Source of the DNA: Prevotella sp.
GTDB taxonomy: Bacteria; Bacteroidota; Bacteroidia; Bacteroidales; Bacteroidaceae
Direction of reading: 5' to 3'
Assembly: GCA_017410365.1 (NCBI GenBank)
Contig: JAFQQY010000007.1
Span: 1 to 64,000 of the forward strand
DNA: 64,000 nucleotides
Notes under the pieces: generated by a model
Database searches by the model: none
What the model was told of the DNA's origin: nothing
Seen by the model: the letters and a program-made list of their open reading frames with translations, nothing else
Translations under genes and position numbers: made by a program
Shown: positions 1 to 7,615 of the stretch, one piece after another
Position numbering within the stretch: the first letter of the stretch is position 1
How the letters are laid out: each line of letters opens with the position of its first letter

Positions 1-1
1 A

Positions 2-133
2 AATGCAACAATCATGAACAATGGTGACATTTACACAATCAATGGTGTTAAGGTTCGCAATGCCGGTGATTCTCTGAAGGGTCTTGCTAAGGGCTTGTAT
101 ATCATCAATGGTAAGAAGCTTATTGTTAAGTAA
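2..133 (+). CDS. C-terminal end of a secreted protein with T9SS type A sorting domain (5' truncated)
   Basis: Only the last 43 codons are in the window; the reading frame enters from the left edge open and stops with TAA at 131-133. The end of the protein reads GLYIINGKKLIVK. A Gly-aromatic-Ile turn followed by G-K-K-x-x-x-K is the hallmark of the type A C-terminal sorting domain that directs exported proteins through the type IX secretion system of Bacteroidota. This fits with the T9SS-associated genes gldB and the plug-protein gene elsewhere in the window. The catalytic or binding part of the protein lies outside the window, so its activity is unknown. Confidence 0.75.
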   Translation, partial: NATIMNNGDIYTINGVKVRNAGDSLKGLAKGLYIINGKKLIVK

Positions 134-199
134 GGTTTTAAGGTTATGAGGTTTTAAGGTCTTTAGGTTTTTAAGCCTCGTAAAGATAATGTTAATTAA

Positions 200-231
200 G
201 GCGGTGCTCCTTTTGGGGTGCCGCCTTTTTT
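200..231 (+). terminator. Intrinsic terminator after the truncated CDS
   Basis: An 11-bp stem (GGCGGTGCTCC with GGGGTGCCGCC, three G-T wobbles) closes a TTTT loop and is followed by six T. It lies 66 bases past the stop codon. Confidence 0.8.
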
Positions 232-238
232 GGGTAGT

Positions 239-337
239 GGGGCTAATAAGGCTAATGGGTCTAATGGGTCTAATGGGGCTAATGAGGCTCATGAGACTAA
301 TGAGGCTAATGGGACCAATGGGGCCAATGGGTCTAAA
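239..337. repeat. 9-bp tandem repeat, 11 units
   Basis: Eleven consecutive 9-bp units resemble GGGGCTAAT, for example GGGTCTAAT twice in a row and GAGGCTAAT, with the last unit ending in AAA. Units differ at one to three positions, mostly positions 2-6. The array sits just after a terminator and about 120 bases before the rprX promoter. It is most likely non-coding. Confidence 0.85.
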
Positions 338-453
338 GGTGTGTTAAGATTGGATAATTGATTATTTTAAATTAAAAACAGATAATATTGTTAATGCTGT
401 TAAAATTAACGGAATTATTTAACAAGATTAGTATCACGTATTGTTTTTTATCT

Positions 454-461
454 TATCTTTG
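454..461 (+). promoter_or_regulatory. -7 box of the rprX promoter
   Basis: TATCTTTG matches the Bacteroidota TAnnTTTG box. It ends only 5 bases before the ATG at 467, so the transcript should have almost no leader. No clear TTTG -33 box is seen. The rest of 338-453 holds AT-rich sequence with nothing recognised. Confidence 0.6.
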
Positions 462-466
462 CTGCC

Positions 467-2026
467 ATGAAACAGTCAACGATTTGGACAATAGCAGCTA
501 TTATGGGGTTCTCATTCCTCGCATTGCTCTTCTTGCAGCTTTCCTATATCGAGGAAATGGCTAAGATGAAGAAAGAGCAGTTTGATGAATCGGTGAACAG
601 AAGTCTTTATCAGGCAGCAAGAAATCTGGAACTGAACGAGACTATGCGCTATCTGGAGAAAGACGTAAATGCTACAGAGCGTAGAGCTTTCAAGCAAGAT
701 TCGATAATGACCAGTAGCGGCAAGCTGAATGACGTGATACAGCATTCGCATCTGTACTCAGTGACTGGCAACGACGGTGAGGTATATACTTCTTTCCAGT
801 TGAAGGCTATAAAGACAAAGCCGTCGACCATACCAAAGGGCATGATACTGCGCTCAGACAAGAACACTATAAGCGAGGCCTCAAGGTCTATGCAGGAGAT
901 AGTCCGCAATCGCTATATTTATCAGAAGGCATTGCTCGACGAGGTGGTCTATAACATATTGTATACAGCAGGAGACAGGCCTTTGAAGGAACGCGTAAAC
1001 TTTAAGGTACTGGATCAGGACATCCGTGCGGAGTTGTTGAACAACGGTATTAGCATACCATACCATGTAACGGTGTCTACTGCCGATGGCAGAGAAGTGT
1101 TCCGTTGTTCAGACTATACCGATGATGGTAACGACCATATGTATTCGCAGGTGCTTTTCCGCAAGGACCCGTCATCAAAGAAAGGTATTGTCAGAATACA
1201 CTTCCCTGATATAAACAGCTATATCTATTCTAGCGTTAGGTTTATGATACCATCGGTGGTGTTCACAATCATCTTGTTGCTGACGTTCGTATTCACGATA
1301 GTGGTGATATTCCGCCAGAAACGCTATACGGAGATAAAGAATGACTTCATAAACAACATGACGCATGAGCTAAAGACACCGATAGCCAGCTTGTCGCTCG
1401 CAGCACAGATGCTTAACGACGAAAGCGTAAGCAAGAGTCCGTCGATGATGAACCATTTGGGCAAGGTGATTAACGATGAGTCAAAGCGCTTGAGGTTCTT
1501 GGTGGAAAAAGTGCTGCAGATGTCGATGTTTGACAAGAACAAGGTAGTGTTCAAGGAAAAAGAGATTGACCTGAATGAGCTTGTTGAAAATACCGCCACA
1601 TCGTTCTCGCTGCGAGTAGAGCACACAGGCGGTAAGATATATACAGAGATAGAAGCCGTGGATTCTGCAATATACGTAGACGAGATGCATTTCCAGAACG
1701 TGGTGTTCAATCTGATGGACAATGCCGTGAAGTATCGCAACCCTGATGCACCGCTAGATGTGTATATGCGGACTTGGAATGAAGGCGACAGGGTGATGCT
1801 CTCTATACGTGACACGGGTATGGGTATCAAGAGAGAAAACCTTAAGAAGATATTCGACAAGTTCTATAGGGTTCACACTGGCAACAGACATGACGCCAAG
1901 GGATTCGGACTGGGCTTGGCCTACGTTAAGAAGATCGTGAATCTGCATAAGGGCGAAATATACGTAGAGAGCGATTATGGTAAAGGAACGGAGTTCGTTA
2001 TCTCGCTGCCGGTTATTAAGAATTGA
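467..2026 (+). CDS. rprX: Two-component sensor histidine kinase RprX
   Basis: This inner-membrane sensor kinase should phosphorylate the response regulator encoded just downstream. Residues 6-28 form a first membrane segment, about 30-258 a periplasmic sensor region, and 260-282 a second membrane segment. The HisKA motif THELKTP places the phospho-acceptor at His300. The ATPase domain has the N box NLMDNAVKYR (415-424), DTGMGI (449-454) and GFGLGL (479-484), so it looks fully active. The paired regulator is a close match to Bacteroides RprY, which supports the name. The stop codon lies inside an 8-bp tandem repeat (2018-2049). The start has a promoter box only 5 bases upstream and no Shine-Dalgarno sequence. 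Confidence 0.88.
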   Translation: MKQSTIWTIAAIMGFSFLALLFLQLSYIEEMAKMKKEQFDESVNRSLYQAARNLELNETMRYLEKDVNATERRAFKQDSIMTSSGKLNDVIQHSHLYSVTGNDGEVYTSFQLKAIKTKPSTIPKGMILRSDKNTISEASRSMQEIVRNRYIYQKALLDEVVYNILYTAGDRPLKERVNFKVLDQDIRAELLNNGISIPYHVTVSTADGREVFRCSDYTDDGNDHMYSQVLFRKDPSSKKGIVRIHFPDINSYIYSSVRFMIPSVVFTIILLLTFVFTIVVIFRQKRYTEIKNDFINNMTHELKTPIASLSLAAQMLNDESVSKSPSMMNHLGKVINDESKRLRFLVEKVLQMSMFDKNKVVFKEKEIDLNELVENTATSFSLRVEHTGGKIYTEIEAVDSAIYVDEMHFQNVVFNLMDNAVKYRNPDAPLDVYMRTWNEGDRVMLSIRDTGMGIKRENLKKIFDKFYRVHTGNRHDAKGFGLGLAYVKKIVNLHKGEIYVESDYGKGTEFVISLPVIKN

Positions 2027-2049
2027 AGAATTGAAGAATTAAAGAATTG
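2018..2049. repeat. 8-bp tandem repeat across the rprX stop codon
   Basis: Four units read AAGAATTG, AAGAATTG, AAGAATTA, AAGAATTG and cover the rprX stop (TGA at 2024-2026). The unit length is not a multiple of three, so loss or gain of a unit would shift the frame around the stop. The rest of the 78-base gap before rprY is AT-rich with no clear promoter. Confidence 0.85.
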
Positions 2050-2104
2050 AAATTAAAAAAATTCAAGCATTAAATATATTATTAACTTTTAAAATTATTC
2101 GATT

Positions 2105-2803
2105 ATGGATGACAACTTGAAGATTCTTCTTTGTGAAGACGATGAAAACTTGGGTATGCTGCTTCGTGAGTATTTAGCAGCTAAAGGCTACTCAGCTGAA
2201 TTATGTCCTGATGGTGAAGCCGGCTATAAGGCATTCTTGAAGTCGAAGTTTGACATCTGTGTGCTCGATGTAATGATGCCGAAGAAAGATGGTTTCACTC
2301 TGGCTCAGGAGATTCGTACCGCAAATGCGGAAATACCTATTATCTTCCTTACGGCAAAGACTCTGAAAGAGGATATTCTGGAAGGATTTAAGATAGGTGC
2401 AGACGACTATATCACAAAACCATTCTCAATGGAAGAGCTCGTGTTCCGTATTGAGGCGATATTGCGCCGTGTACGTGGCAAGAAGAACAAGGAAAGCTCG
2501 GTTTACAAGATTGGCCGCTTCACCTTTGACACACAGAAGCAGTTGCTCACTATCGATGGTAAGCAGACAAAGTTGACAACAAAGGAAAACGAACTCCTGG
2601 CTCTGCTTTGCAGCCACACCAATGAGATCTTGCAGCGCGACTTCGCTCTGAAGACAATCTGGATTGACGACAACTATTTCAATGCCCGCTCAATGGATGT
2701 CTATATTACCAAGCTGCGTAAGCATTTGAAGGACGACGAACAGATAGAGATAATCAATATCCACGGCAAGGGATATAAGCTTATCGCACCAGAAGAGGAG
2801 TAA
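2105..2803 (+). CDS. rprY: Response regulator RprY, OmpR/PhoB type
   Basis: Cytoplasmic DNA-binding regulator partnered with RprX. The receiver domain (about 5-120) has the acidic pair at 12-13, phospho-acceptor Asp55 in the context CVLDVMMPKKDG, the switch Thr83 in FLTAKT and Lys105 in ITKPFS. A winged-helix domain of the OmpR/PhoB class follows (about 138-228), with the typical ending GKGYKL. Length (232 aa) and sequence match Bacteroides RprY very closely. It follows rprX after 78 bases with no obvious promoter of its own, so the two are probably cotranscribed. A strong terminator follows. Confidence 0.92.
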   Translation: MDDNLKILLCEDDENLGMLLREYLAAKGYSAELCPDGEAGYKAFLKSKFDICVLDVMMPKKDGFTLAQEIRTANAEIPIIFLTAKTLKEDILEGFKIGADDYITKPFSMEELVFRIEAILRRVRGKKNKESSVYKIGRFTFDTQKQLLTIDGKQTKLTTKENELLALLCSHTNEILQRDFALKTIWIDDNYFNARSMDVYITKLRKHLKDDEQIEIINIHGKGYKLIAPEEE

Positions 2804-2826
2804 AAAATTTGTAAAACATAGCAATC

Positions 2827-2861
2827 GGGCATCATTCACAATAAGGGATGATGCCCTTTTT
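2827..2861 (+). terminator. Intrinsic terminator of rprXY
   Basis: A 9-bp perfect stem (GGGCATCAT with ATGATGCCC) with a 12-base loop is followed by TTTTT. Confidence 0.88.
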
Positions 2862-2935
2862 ATTTAAAAAGGTGTTTTTTTTATTGATATTGCTATTTGG
2901 GATAATTAATAAGCGTTATTTTGTTACTTATTTAT

Positions 2936-2943
2936 TATCTTTG
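2936..2943 (+). promoter_or_regulatory. -7 box for the GH28 gene
   Basis: TATCTTTG lies 26 bases upstream of the ATG at 2970. No good -33 box is seen. Confidence 0.6.
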
Positions 2944-2969
2944 CAAAATAAAACCAAAACTATTTACAG

Positions 2970-4301
2970 ATGAAGAAACTAATGCTGTTTGCGCTGCTTG
3001 CGCTTTCTTGCGTAGGAATGTATGCCGTTAAAGCACCTACATTTCCAGACCGCACGTTTAATATCAAGGACTATTATAATGGCACGGATACCATTTATAC
3101 CGCAGCCATCAACAATGCCATAATTGATTGCTCAAAGCAGGGTGGCGGTAAGGTGCTGATACCAAAGGGCGAATATCTGACTGGTCCGATACATCTCAAG
3201 TCGAATGTTAATCTTCACATGGAAGATGGGGTAGTGCTACGTTTCAGCACAGATCCAAGATTGTATGAACCTATTGTGCTTACTCGCATCGAGGGTGCTG
3301 ATTGTTATAACCTGTCGCCGCTGATATATGCATACGGCCAAGAGAATATAGCGATAACAGGAAAGGCGCGTCTTGACGGACAAGCAACATCAGCCAACTG
3401 GCTTGACCCGCATAACATGTATAATCATCTTCAGCCAGACGGACGCATTGCCCGCGACAAGACCCAACTCGTGGAGATGAACAACAATAAGGTGGATGTA
3501 GAGAAGCGCAGATTCGAAGGCAAATGCGGCATGCGCCCTCAGTTCATCAACCTATACAAATGCAAGAACATTCTGCTCGACGGCTTTGAGATTAACCGCT
3601 CTCCATTTTGGCTCGTACATCCTCTGATGTGCGAAAACGTGACTGTTCGCAATCTTATATTGCGCAGCCATGGCAGCAATAACGACGGTTGCGACCCAGA
3701 GTCATGTACAGATGTGCTGATAGAAGGATGCTATTTTGATACCGGTGACGACTGTATAGCCATTAAGTCAGGCAAGGATAATGACGGCAGACGCTGGAAC
3801 CTGCCAAGCAAAGACATTCTTATTCGCAATTGCATCATGCGCGACGGACATGCCGGCGTGGCTATAGGCAGCGAGATTTCAGGTAGCGTTTACAATGTTA
3901 CGGTGCAGGATTGCTATATGGACAGTCCTAATCTTGACCGTGTGCTTCGCATCAAGTCAAACCCTGCGCGTGGAGGTGAAGTGGCAAACATTCGCGTTAA
4001 GAATATCGAAGTGGGTGAATGTAAGCTGGCCATCGTAGGATTGGAGCTTAAATACTGGTATACAGACAAGGGTCCATACATGCCATCGTTCCATGATATA
4101 TATGTAGAGAACGTAAGAAGCAAGAAGAGCCGCTACATGATTCACGTAGACGGATTAGAGGGAAAGGAGCTGGCTAAGGATATTTATCTGAAAGATTGCA
4201 ACATCAACGGTGTTACAGAAAGTGAAATCAATCATCTCGTTGGCGTTGGAAAAATAGAGTTTGATAATGTTTATGTAAACGGAGTCAAACAGACAAAATA
4301 A
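2970..4301 (+). CDS. Secreted GH28 polygalacturonase-type pectinase
   Basis: Predicted to hydrolyse alpha-1,4-galacturonan or rhamnogalacturonan links in pectin, outside the cytoplasm. A signal peptide covers residues 1-20 and the rest is a right-handed parallel beta-helix. The GH28 active-site motifs appear in order: NNDG (237-240), DD (260-261) in GDDCIAIKSG, His294, and RIK (327-329). The His motif reads GHAG where most family members have GHG; the His is kept, so activity is still expected. The length (443 aa) is normal. It stands alone behind its own promoter, and its stop codon is immediately followed by a palindrome array that probably ends transcription. Exo or endo action cannot be told from sequence. 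Confidence 0.88.
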   Translation: MKKLMLFALLALSCVGMYAVKAPTFPDRTFNIKDYYNGTDTIYTAAINNAIIDCSKQGGGKVLIPKGEYLTGPIHLKSNVNLHMEDGVVLRFSTDPRLYEPIVLTRIEGADCYNLSPLIYAYGQENIAITGKARLDGQATSANWLDPHNMYNHLQPDGRIARDKTQLVEMNNNKVDVEKRRFEGKCGMRPQFINLYKCKNILLDGFEINRSPFWLVHPLMCENVTVRNLILRSHGSNNDGCDPESCTDVLIEGCYFDTGDDCIAIKSGKDNDGRRWNLPSKDILIRNCIMRDGHAGVAIGSEISGSVYNVTVQDCYMDSPNLDRVLRIKSNPARGGEVANIRVKNIEVGECKLAIVGLELKYWYTDKGPYMPSFHDIYVENVRSKKSRYMIHVDGLEGKELAKDIYLKDCNINGVTESEINHLVGVGKIEFDNVYVNGVKQTK

Positions 4302-4388
4302 TAAATGCGCCATTTACGAGTGCTAAATGGCCCATTTAGCTATGCTAAACCTATCGTTTACGGTTGCTAAATGGGCCATTTATTTTTT
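4302..4388. repeat. Four-module palindrome array, 22-bp period (array 1)
   Basis: Four 15-bp modules start at 4302, 4324, 4346 and 4368: TAAATGCGCCATTTA, TAAATGGCCCATTTA, TAAACCTATCGTTTA, TAAATGGGCCATTTA. Each is TAAA-N7-TTTA. They are separated by 7-bp spacers (cgagtgc, gctatgc, cggttgc). Modules 2 and 4, with two flanking bases, are a perfect 17-bp inverted repeat (4324-4340 with 4366-4382). A run of six T follows (4383-4388). The array lies between two converging genes and starts at the base after the GH28 stop, so a two-way transcription terminator is the simplest role. Two further arrays of the same design lie at 19854 and 50463. Confidence 0.9.
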
Positions 4389-4563
4389 AGTACCTGCTGT
4401 TCGCTTTTATGCAATAGACATAAGCGATTATTCCAATGACGATAAGCGCAAAACCAATCATCAAAGAACAGTTGCCGGCGCTTGCGACAAATTGTCTGAA
4501 GGATAGTGTTGACGCCCCCAAAATGATGCATGTCAGTGGTATATATCTAGTTGCTTTTTTCAT
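4387..4563 (-). CDS. Small membrane protein of unknown function (58 aa)
   Basis: The frame runs from ATG (complement of 4561-4563) to TAA (complement of 4387-4389). It encodes MKKATRYIPL, then a hydrophobic segment with Cys, a polar turn (SFRQFVASAGNC), a long second hydrophobic segment (about 34-51) and a basic tail ending NSRY. This gives two likely membrane spans with a short loop. It has a promoter matching consensus (TTTG-N20-TATTTTTG) on its own strand and diverges from the rpsF ribosomal operon. Its stop lies only 4 bases from palindrome array 1. I do not recognise the function. The well-placed promoter and hydrophobic pattern argue that it is a real gene. Confidence 0.7.
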   Translation of the reverse strand: MKKATRYIPLTCIILGASTLSFRQFVASAGNCSLMIGFALIVIGIIAYVYCIKANSRY

Positions 4564-4581
4564 TTTGCTGTATTTTTAATG

Positions 4582-4613
4582 CAAAAATACTAATTATATT
4601 TGTGCAGAACAAA
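4582..4613 (-). promoter_or_regulatory. Promoter of the small membrane-protein gene
   Basis: On the minus strand TTTG (complement of 4610-4613), 20 bases, then TATTTTTG (complement of 4582-4589). It physically overlaps the rpsF promoter on the other strand. Confidence 0.65.
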
Positions 4614-4630
4614 AAAAAGTAGTACCTTTG
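4599..4630 (+). promoter_or_regulatory. Promoter of the rpsF-rpsR-rplI operon
   Basis: TTTG (4599-4602), 20 bases, then TACCTTTG (4623-4630): a full match to the Bacteroidota primary sigma promoter. It leaves a leader of roughly 40 bases before rpsF. Confidence 0.85.
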
Positions 4631-4675
4631 CACCGCAATTTTGCAAAATAACATTTTTTATTATTTCAAGTAATT

Positions 4676-5020
4676 ATGAATCAATACGAAACCGTTTTCA
4701 TTTTGACTCCCGTTTTGTCTGATGAACAGATGAAGGAAACGGTCGCTAAGTTCAAGGAAGAACTCACCAAACGTGGTGCAGAGATTCTTAACGAAGAGAC
4801 CTGGGGATTGAAGAAGATGGCTTACGCTATTCAGAAGAAATCTACAGGTTTCTACTGCCTGATAGAGTTCAAGGCTGAGCCATCAGTAATCAAGAAGTTG
4901 GAGACAGCTTATCGTCGTGACGAGAAGGTAATCCGCTTTATGACTGTTAAACTTGACAAGTATGCTGTAGAATACGCTGAGAAGCGTCGCAACAAGCTTG
5001 GTAAAAAAGAGGAGGCTTAA
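4676..5020 (+). CDS. rpsF: 30S ribosomal protein bS6
   Basis: Component of the small ribosomal subunit platform, pairing with bS18 on 16S rRNA. The sequence starts [18 protein letters not shown] and contains the conserved [10 protein letters not shown] stretch and the [10 protein letters not shown] motif. Length (114 aa) is normal. First gene of rpsF-rpsR-rplI; the usual ssb or priB gene between rpsF and rpsR is absent, as is common in Bacteroidota. An AGAGGAGG stretch inside its last codons serves rpsR. Confidence 0.97.
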   Translation: MNQYETVFILTPVLSDEQMKETVAKFKEELTKRGAEILNEETWGLKKMAYAIQKKSTGFYCLIEFKAEPSVIKKLETAYRRDEKVIRFMTVKLDKYAVEYAEKRRNKLGKKEEA

Positions 5021-5023
5021 ATT

Positions 5024-5290
5024 ATGGCACAGGAAACAGAAATCCGTTATTTGAATGCTCCTTCTATCGATACAAAGAAGAAGAAGTATTGCCGTTTCAA
5101 GAAGAGCGGTATTAAGTATATCGACTACAAGGATCCAGAATTCTTGAAGAAGTTCCTGAACGAGCAGGGTAAGATTCTTCCACGCCGTATCACAGGTACA
5201 TCTCTTAAGTATCAGCGTCGCGTGGCACAGGCTGTAAAGCGTGCTCGCCAGATCGCTCTGCTGCCTTACGTAACAGACTTGATGAAATAA
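5024..5290 (+). CDS. rpsR: 30S ribosomal protein bS18
   Basis: Small-subunit protein that binds together with bS6. It contains the typical [14 protein letters not shown] and [18 protein letters not shown] stretches and a basic C terminus. The 88-aa length is normal. It begins 3 bases after rpsF, with a Shine-Dalgarno sequence inside the rpsF end. Confidence 0.97.
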   Translation: MAQETEIRYLNAPSIDTKKKKYCRFKKSGIKYIDYKDPEFLKKFLNEQGKILPRRITGTSLKYQRRVAQAVKRARQIALLPYVTDLMK

Positions 5291-5308
5291 TTAAGGAGGA
5301 GACAACAG

Positions 5309-5830
5309 ATGGAATTAATACTGAAAGAAGATATTATCGGTCTTGGATTCAAGAACGATATCGTGAGTGTAAAGTCTGGTTATGGCCGTAACTACCTTAT
5401 CCCACAGGGCAAGGCTGTTATTGCTTCAGAGTCAGCAAAGAAAGTATTGGCTGAGAACCTTAAGCAGCAGGCTAACAAACTTGCAGCATTGAAGGCAGCT
5501 GCAGAGAAGAAGGCAGAGGCTATCAATGGTATTGCTCTTACTATTCCAGCAAAGGTAAGCGCAACAGGTGCCCTCTATGGTTCTGTTACTTCTGCTACTG
5601 TTGCTGAGGAACTTGCTAAACTTGGCAAGGAGGTTGATCGCAAGATTATCGTAATGCGTGACATCAAGAACGTTGGCGAATATGTAGCTACTGTAGTATT
5701 CCACAAGGAAGTTTCTGTAGAAATTCCTGTTACTGTGGTTGCAGAAGGCGCTAAGGCTGAAGTTAAGGAAGAGGTTGCTGAAGTTGAAGCTGCTCCTGTT
5801 CAGGAGGAAGAAGCACCAGCAGCTGAATAA
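5309..5830 (+). CDS. rplI: 50S ribosomal protein bL9
   Basis: Large-subunit protein at the base of the L1 stalk. The N-terminal domain shows the signature GYGRNYLIPQGKAV; a long central helix rich in Lys, Ala and Glu follows, then the C-terminal domain to about residue 148. A further 25 residues rich in Glu and Ala (VEAAPVQEEEAPAAE at the end) extend beyond the usual length; such acidic tails are common in this phylum. A strong Shine-Dalgarno sequence (AAGGAGGA, 5293-5300) is present, unlike most genes here. Confidence 0.97.
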   Translation: MELILKEDIIGLGFKNDIVSVKSGYGRNYLIPQGKAVIASESAKKVLAENLKQQANKLAALKAAAEKKAEAINGIALTIPAKVSATGALYGSVTSATVAEELAKLGKEVDRKIIVMRDIKNVGEYVATVVFHKEVSVEIPVTVVAEGAKAEVKEEVAEVEAAPVQEEEAPAAE

Positions 5831-5880
5831 TAAAAGATATTTCGCTGTAAAGCAAACATCAATTTATTTAATACAAATGA

Positions 5881-5916
5881 AGTCCCAGTCTATAAAATGG
5901 CTGGGATTTTTCTTTT
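5881..5916 (+). terminator. Terminator of the rpsF operon
   Basis: Stem AGTCCCAG with CTGGGATT, extended inward by two pairs, and a T-rich tail (TTTTTCTTTT). Confidence 0.8.
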
Positions 5917-6005
5917 GAATTATCCTGCCTGATGATATTTTCTCTGAAAAAGTCTTCAGCAGCATGTTATAAGCGTGCAAGAGCAGAAAATATGTTGGTT
6001 AAAAT

Positions 6006-6036
6006 TTTGCTAATTCGCTGAAATATTGTACCTTTG
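6006..6036 (+). promoter_or_regulatory. Promoter of infC-rpmI-rplT
   Basis: TTTG (6006-6009), 19 bases, TACCTTTG (6029-6036). The leader before infC is about 20 bases. Confidence 0.82.
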
Positions 6037-6061
6037 CATCCGATTTTCATAAAGTAGTTGA

Positions 6062-6751
6062 ATGAAGAATGACAATATAAAGAATCAGTACCGTGTTAAC
6101 GAACAGATACGAGTACGTGAAGTCCGCATCGTAAGTGACAGCGGTTCTGTTGTAGTCCCAACCCGCCAGGCGTTGGATATGGCTCGCGAGCAAGAGGTTG
6201 ACCTTGTAGAAATATCACCAAATGCCAATCCGCCAGTATGTCGTCTCATTGACTATTCAAAGTTCCTCTATCAGCAAAAGAAGCGTGCTAAGGAAATGAA
6301 AGCCAAGCAGGTTAAGGTAGAGGTTAAGGAAATAAGATTCGGTCCGCAGACAGATGAGCATGACTATCAGTTCAAACTGAAACATGCAAAGGAATTCCTT
6401 GAAGACGGCAACAAAGTACGTGCTTATGTCTTCTTCCGCGGACGTTCAATTCTGTTTAAGGAACAAGGTGAAGTTCTGCTTCTGCGTTTCGCCAACGACT
6501 TGGAAGAGTACGGTAAGGTAGAGCACATGCCATCACTGGAAGGAAAAAAGATGTTTATATATCTTGCACCTAAGAAGGCTGGTGTGGCAAAGAAGAGCCA
6601 ACAGGCAATGGACCGTGAGAAGAAAGCTGTAGACAGCAAAAAGAAAGGTGATATTGAGGAAATGGACGAACCTTCACCTGCAAATGGCGGTCTGCTTGCA
6701 AATGCAAAGATAAGTGCAGATGCACTTAAAAAGCTTACAGGCGAAGAATAA
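6062..6751 (+). CDS. infC: Translation initiation factor IF-3
   Basis: Binds the 30S subunit, checks the start codon-initiator tRNA pair and prevents early 50S joining. The N domain (about 8-80) has RVNEQIR and the [18 protein letters not shown] signature; the C domain (about 88-172) has [17 protein letters not shown] and RGRS. About 55 residues of charged tail follow ([14 protein letters not shown] and onward), longer than the enterobacterial protein. It starts with ATG rather than the rare AUU used for autoregulation in enterobacteria. First gene of infC-rpmI-rplT. Confidence 0.96.
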   Translation: MKNDNIKNQYRVNEQIRVREVRIVSDSGSVVVPTRQALDMAREQEVDLVEISPNANPPVCRLIDYSKFLYQQKKRAKEMKAKQVKVEVKEIRFGPQTDEHDYQFKLKHAKEFLEDGNKVRAYVFFRGRSILFKEQGEVLLLRFANDLEEYGKVEHMPSLEGKKMFIYLAPKKAGVAKKSQQAMDREKKAVDSKKKGDIEEMDEPSPANGGLLANAKISADALKKLTGEE

Positions 6752-6828
6752 AGAAAAAATGTGCGTAACGCCCGGTATATGCGTTGCCACTGTATAATAA
6801 ATAACAATTAATTAAAACATTTAAAAAA

Positions 6829-7026
6829 ATGCCAAAACAAAAGACAAATTCCGGTGCAAAGAAGAGATTTCGTTTCACTGGTACAGGTAAGATTAAGAGA
6901 CATCACGCTTACCACAGACACATTCTGACAAAGAAGTCAACAAAGCAAAAGCGTAATCTTGTTCATCAGACACTTGTTGATAGCAGCGATATTAAGCAAG
7001 TTCGTGAATTGTTGTGTCTCCGTTAA
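6829..7026 (+). CDS. rpmI: 50S ribosomal protein bL35
   Basis: A 65-aa basic protein starting [20 protein letters not shown], which is diagnostic of bL35. It lies 77 bases after infC and 33 before rplT. The infC-rpmI gap contains a weak hairpin (GTAACG with CGTTGC, 6764-6785) that could be part of leader control of this pair, but this is not established. Confidence 0.96.
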   Translation: MPKQKTNSGAKKRFRFTGTGKIKRHHAYHRHILTKKSTKQKRNLVHQTLVDSSDIKQVRELLCLR

Positions 7027-7059
7027 ACCTATTGTCAAACATTTTAAAGTAAGAAAATT

Positions 7060-7404
7060 ATGCCAAGAAGTGTAAATCATGTAGCTAGTAGAGCTAAGAG
7101 AAAAAGAATTTTGAAGCTTACACGCGGTTACTTTGGTGCCCGCAAGAATGTTTGGACCGTAGCGAAAAATACATACGAGAAGGGTCTTACATACGCATAT
7201 CGTGACCGTCGTAACAAGAAGCGCAACTTCCGTTCATTGTGGATTCAGCGTATCAATGCAGCTGCTCGCCTCGAGGGTATGAGCTATTCAGCTCTGATGG
7301 GTAAGCTTGCTAAGGCTGGTATCGAGATTAACCGTAAGGTTCTCGCTGACCTTGCAATGAACAATCCAGCTGCGTTCAAGGCTATCGTAGAAAAGGTAAA
7401 GTAA
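7060..7404 (+). CDS. rplT: 50S ribosomal protein bL20
   Basis: Binds 23S rRNA early in 50S assembly and in other bacteria represses its own operon. The start [19 protein letters not shown], the [18 protein letters not shown] block and 114-aa length are typical. Last gene of the operon; a strong terminator follows. Confidence 0.97.
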   Translation: MPRSVNHVASRAKRKRILKLTRGYFGARKNVWTVAKNTYEKGLTYAYRDRRNKKRNFRSLWIQRINAAARLEGMSYSALMGKLAKAGIEINRKVLADLAMNNPAAFKAIVEKVK

Positions 7405-7432
7405 GATAATACTTACTGACTAATAAAGATTA

Positions 7433-7467
7433 AAGGTCATATCCCTTGTGGGGTATGGCCTTATTTG
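7433..7467 (+). terminator. Terminator of infC-rpmI-rplT
   Basis: A 13-bp stem (AAGGTCATATCCC with GGGGTATGGCCTT, two wobbles) with a TTGT loop, then TTATTTG. Confidence 0.85.
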
Positions 7468-7557
7468 TTTGTTACATAACCGATATTGCACCAGTAGGAA
7501 TTATAACTTACAACCGTTGTTTGCCTTATGGTTATGTTTTATGAAATTATAGGGCAC

Positions 7558-7588
7558 AAAAAAAACCGCAAGACTTGGTCTGGCGGTT
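7558..7588 (-). terminator. Terminator of the Cys-rich lipoprotein gene
   Basis: On the minus strand, AACCGCC and GTCT/AGAC arms form an interrupted stem followed by a run of eight T (plus-strand A run 7558-7565). It lies 28 bases past the stop codon. Confidence 0.8.
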
Positions 7589-7615
7589 GATTCTCTCTTA
7601 GTTCGTAGTGACTAA

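Noticed and set aside
218-361. An open frame from GTG (218) through the 9-bp repeat to TGA (359-361), giving a repeated Asn peptide
   Set aside because: It starts inside the terminator stem, has no promoter or ribosome binding site, and openness follows simply from a 9-bp repeat without stops.
4302-4388. The palindrome arrays as CRISPR-like repeats
   Set aside because: Spacers are 7 bp, repeats are palindromic and vary, and no cas gene is present.
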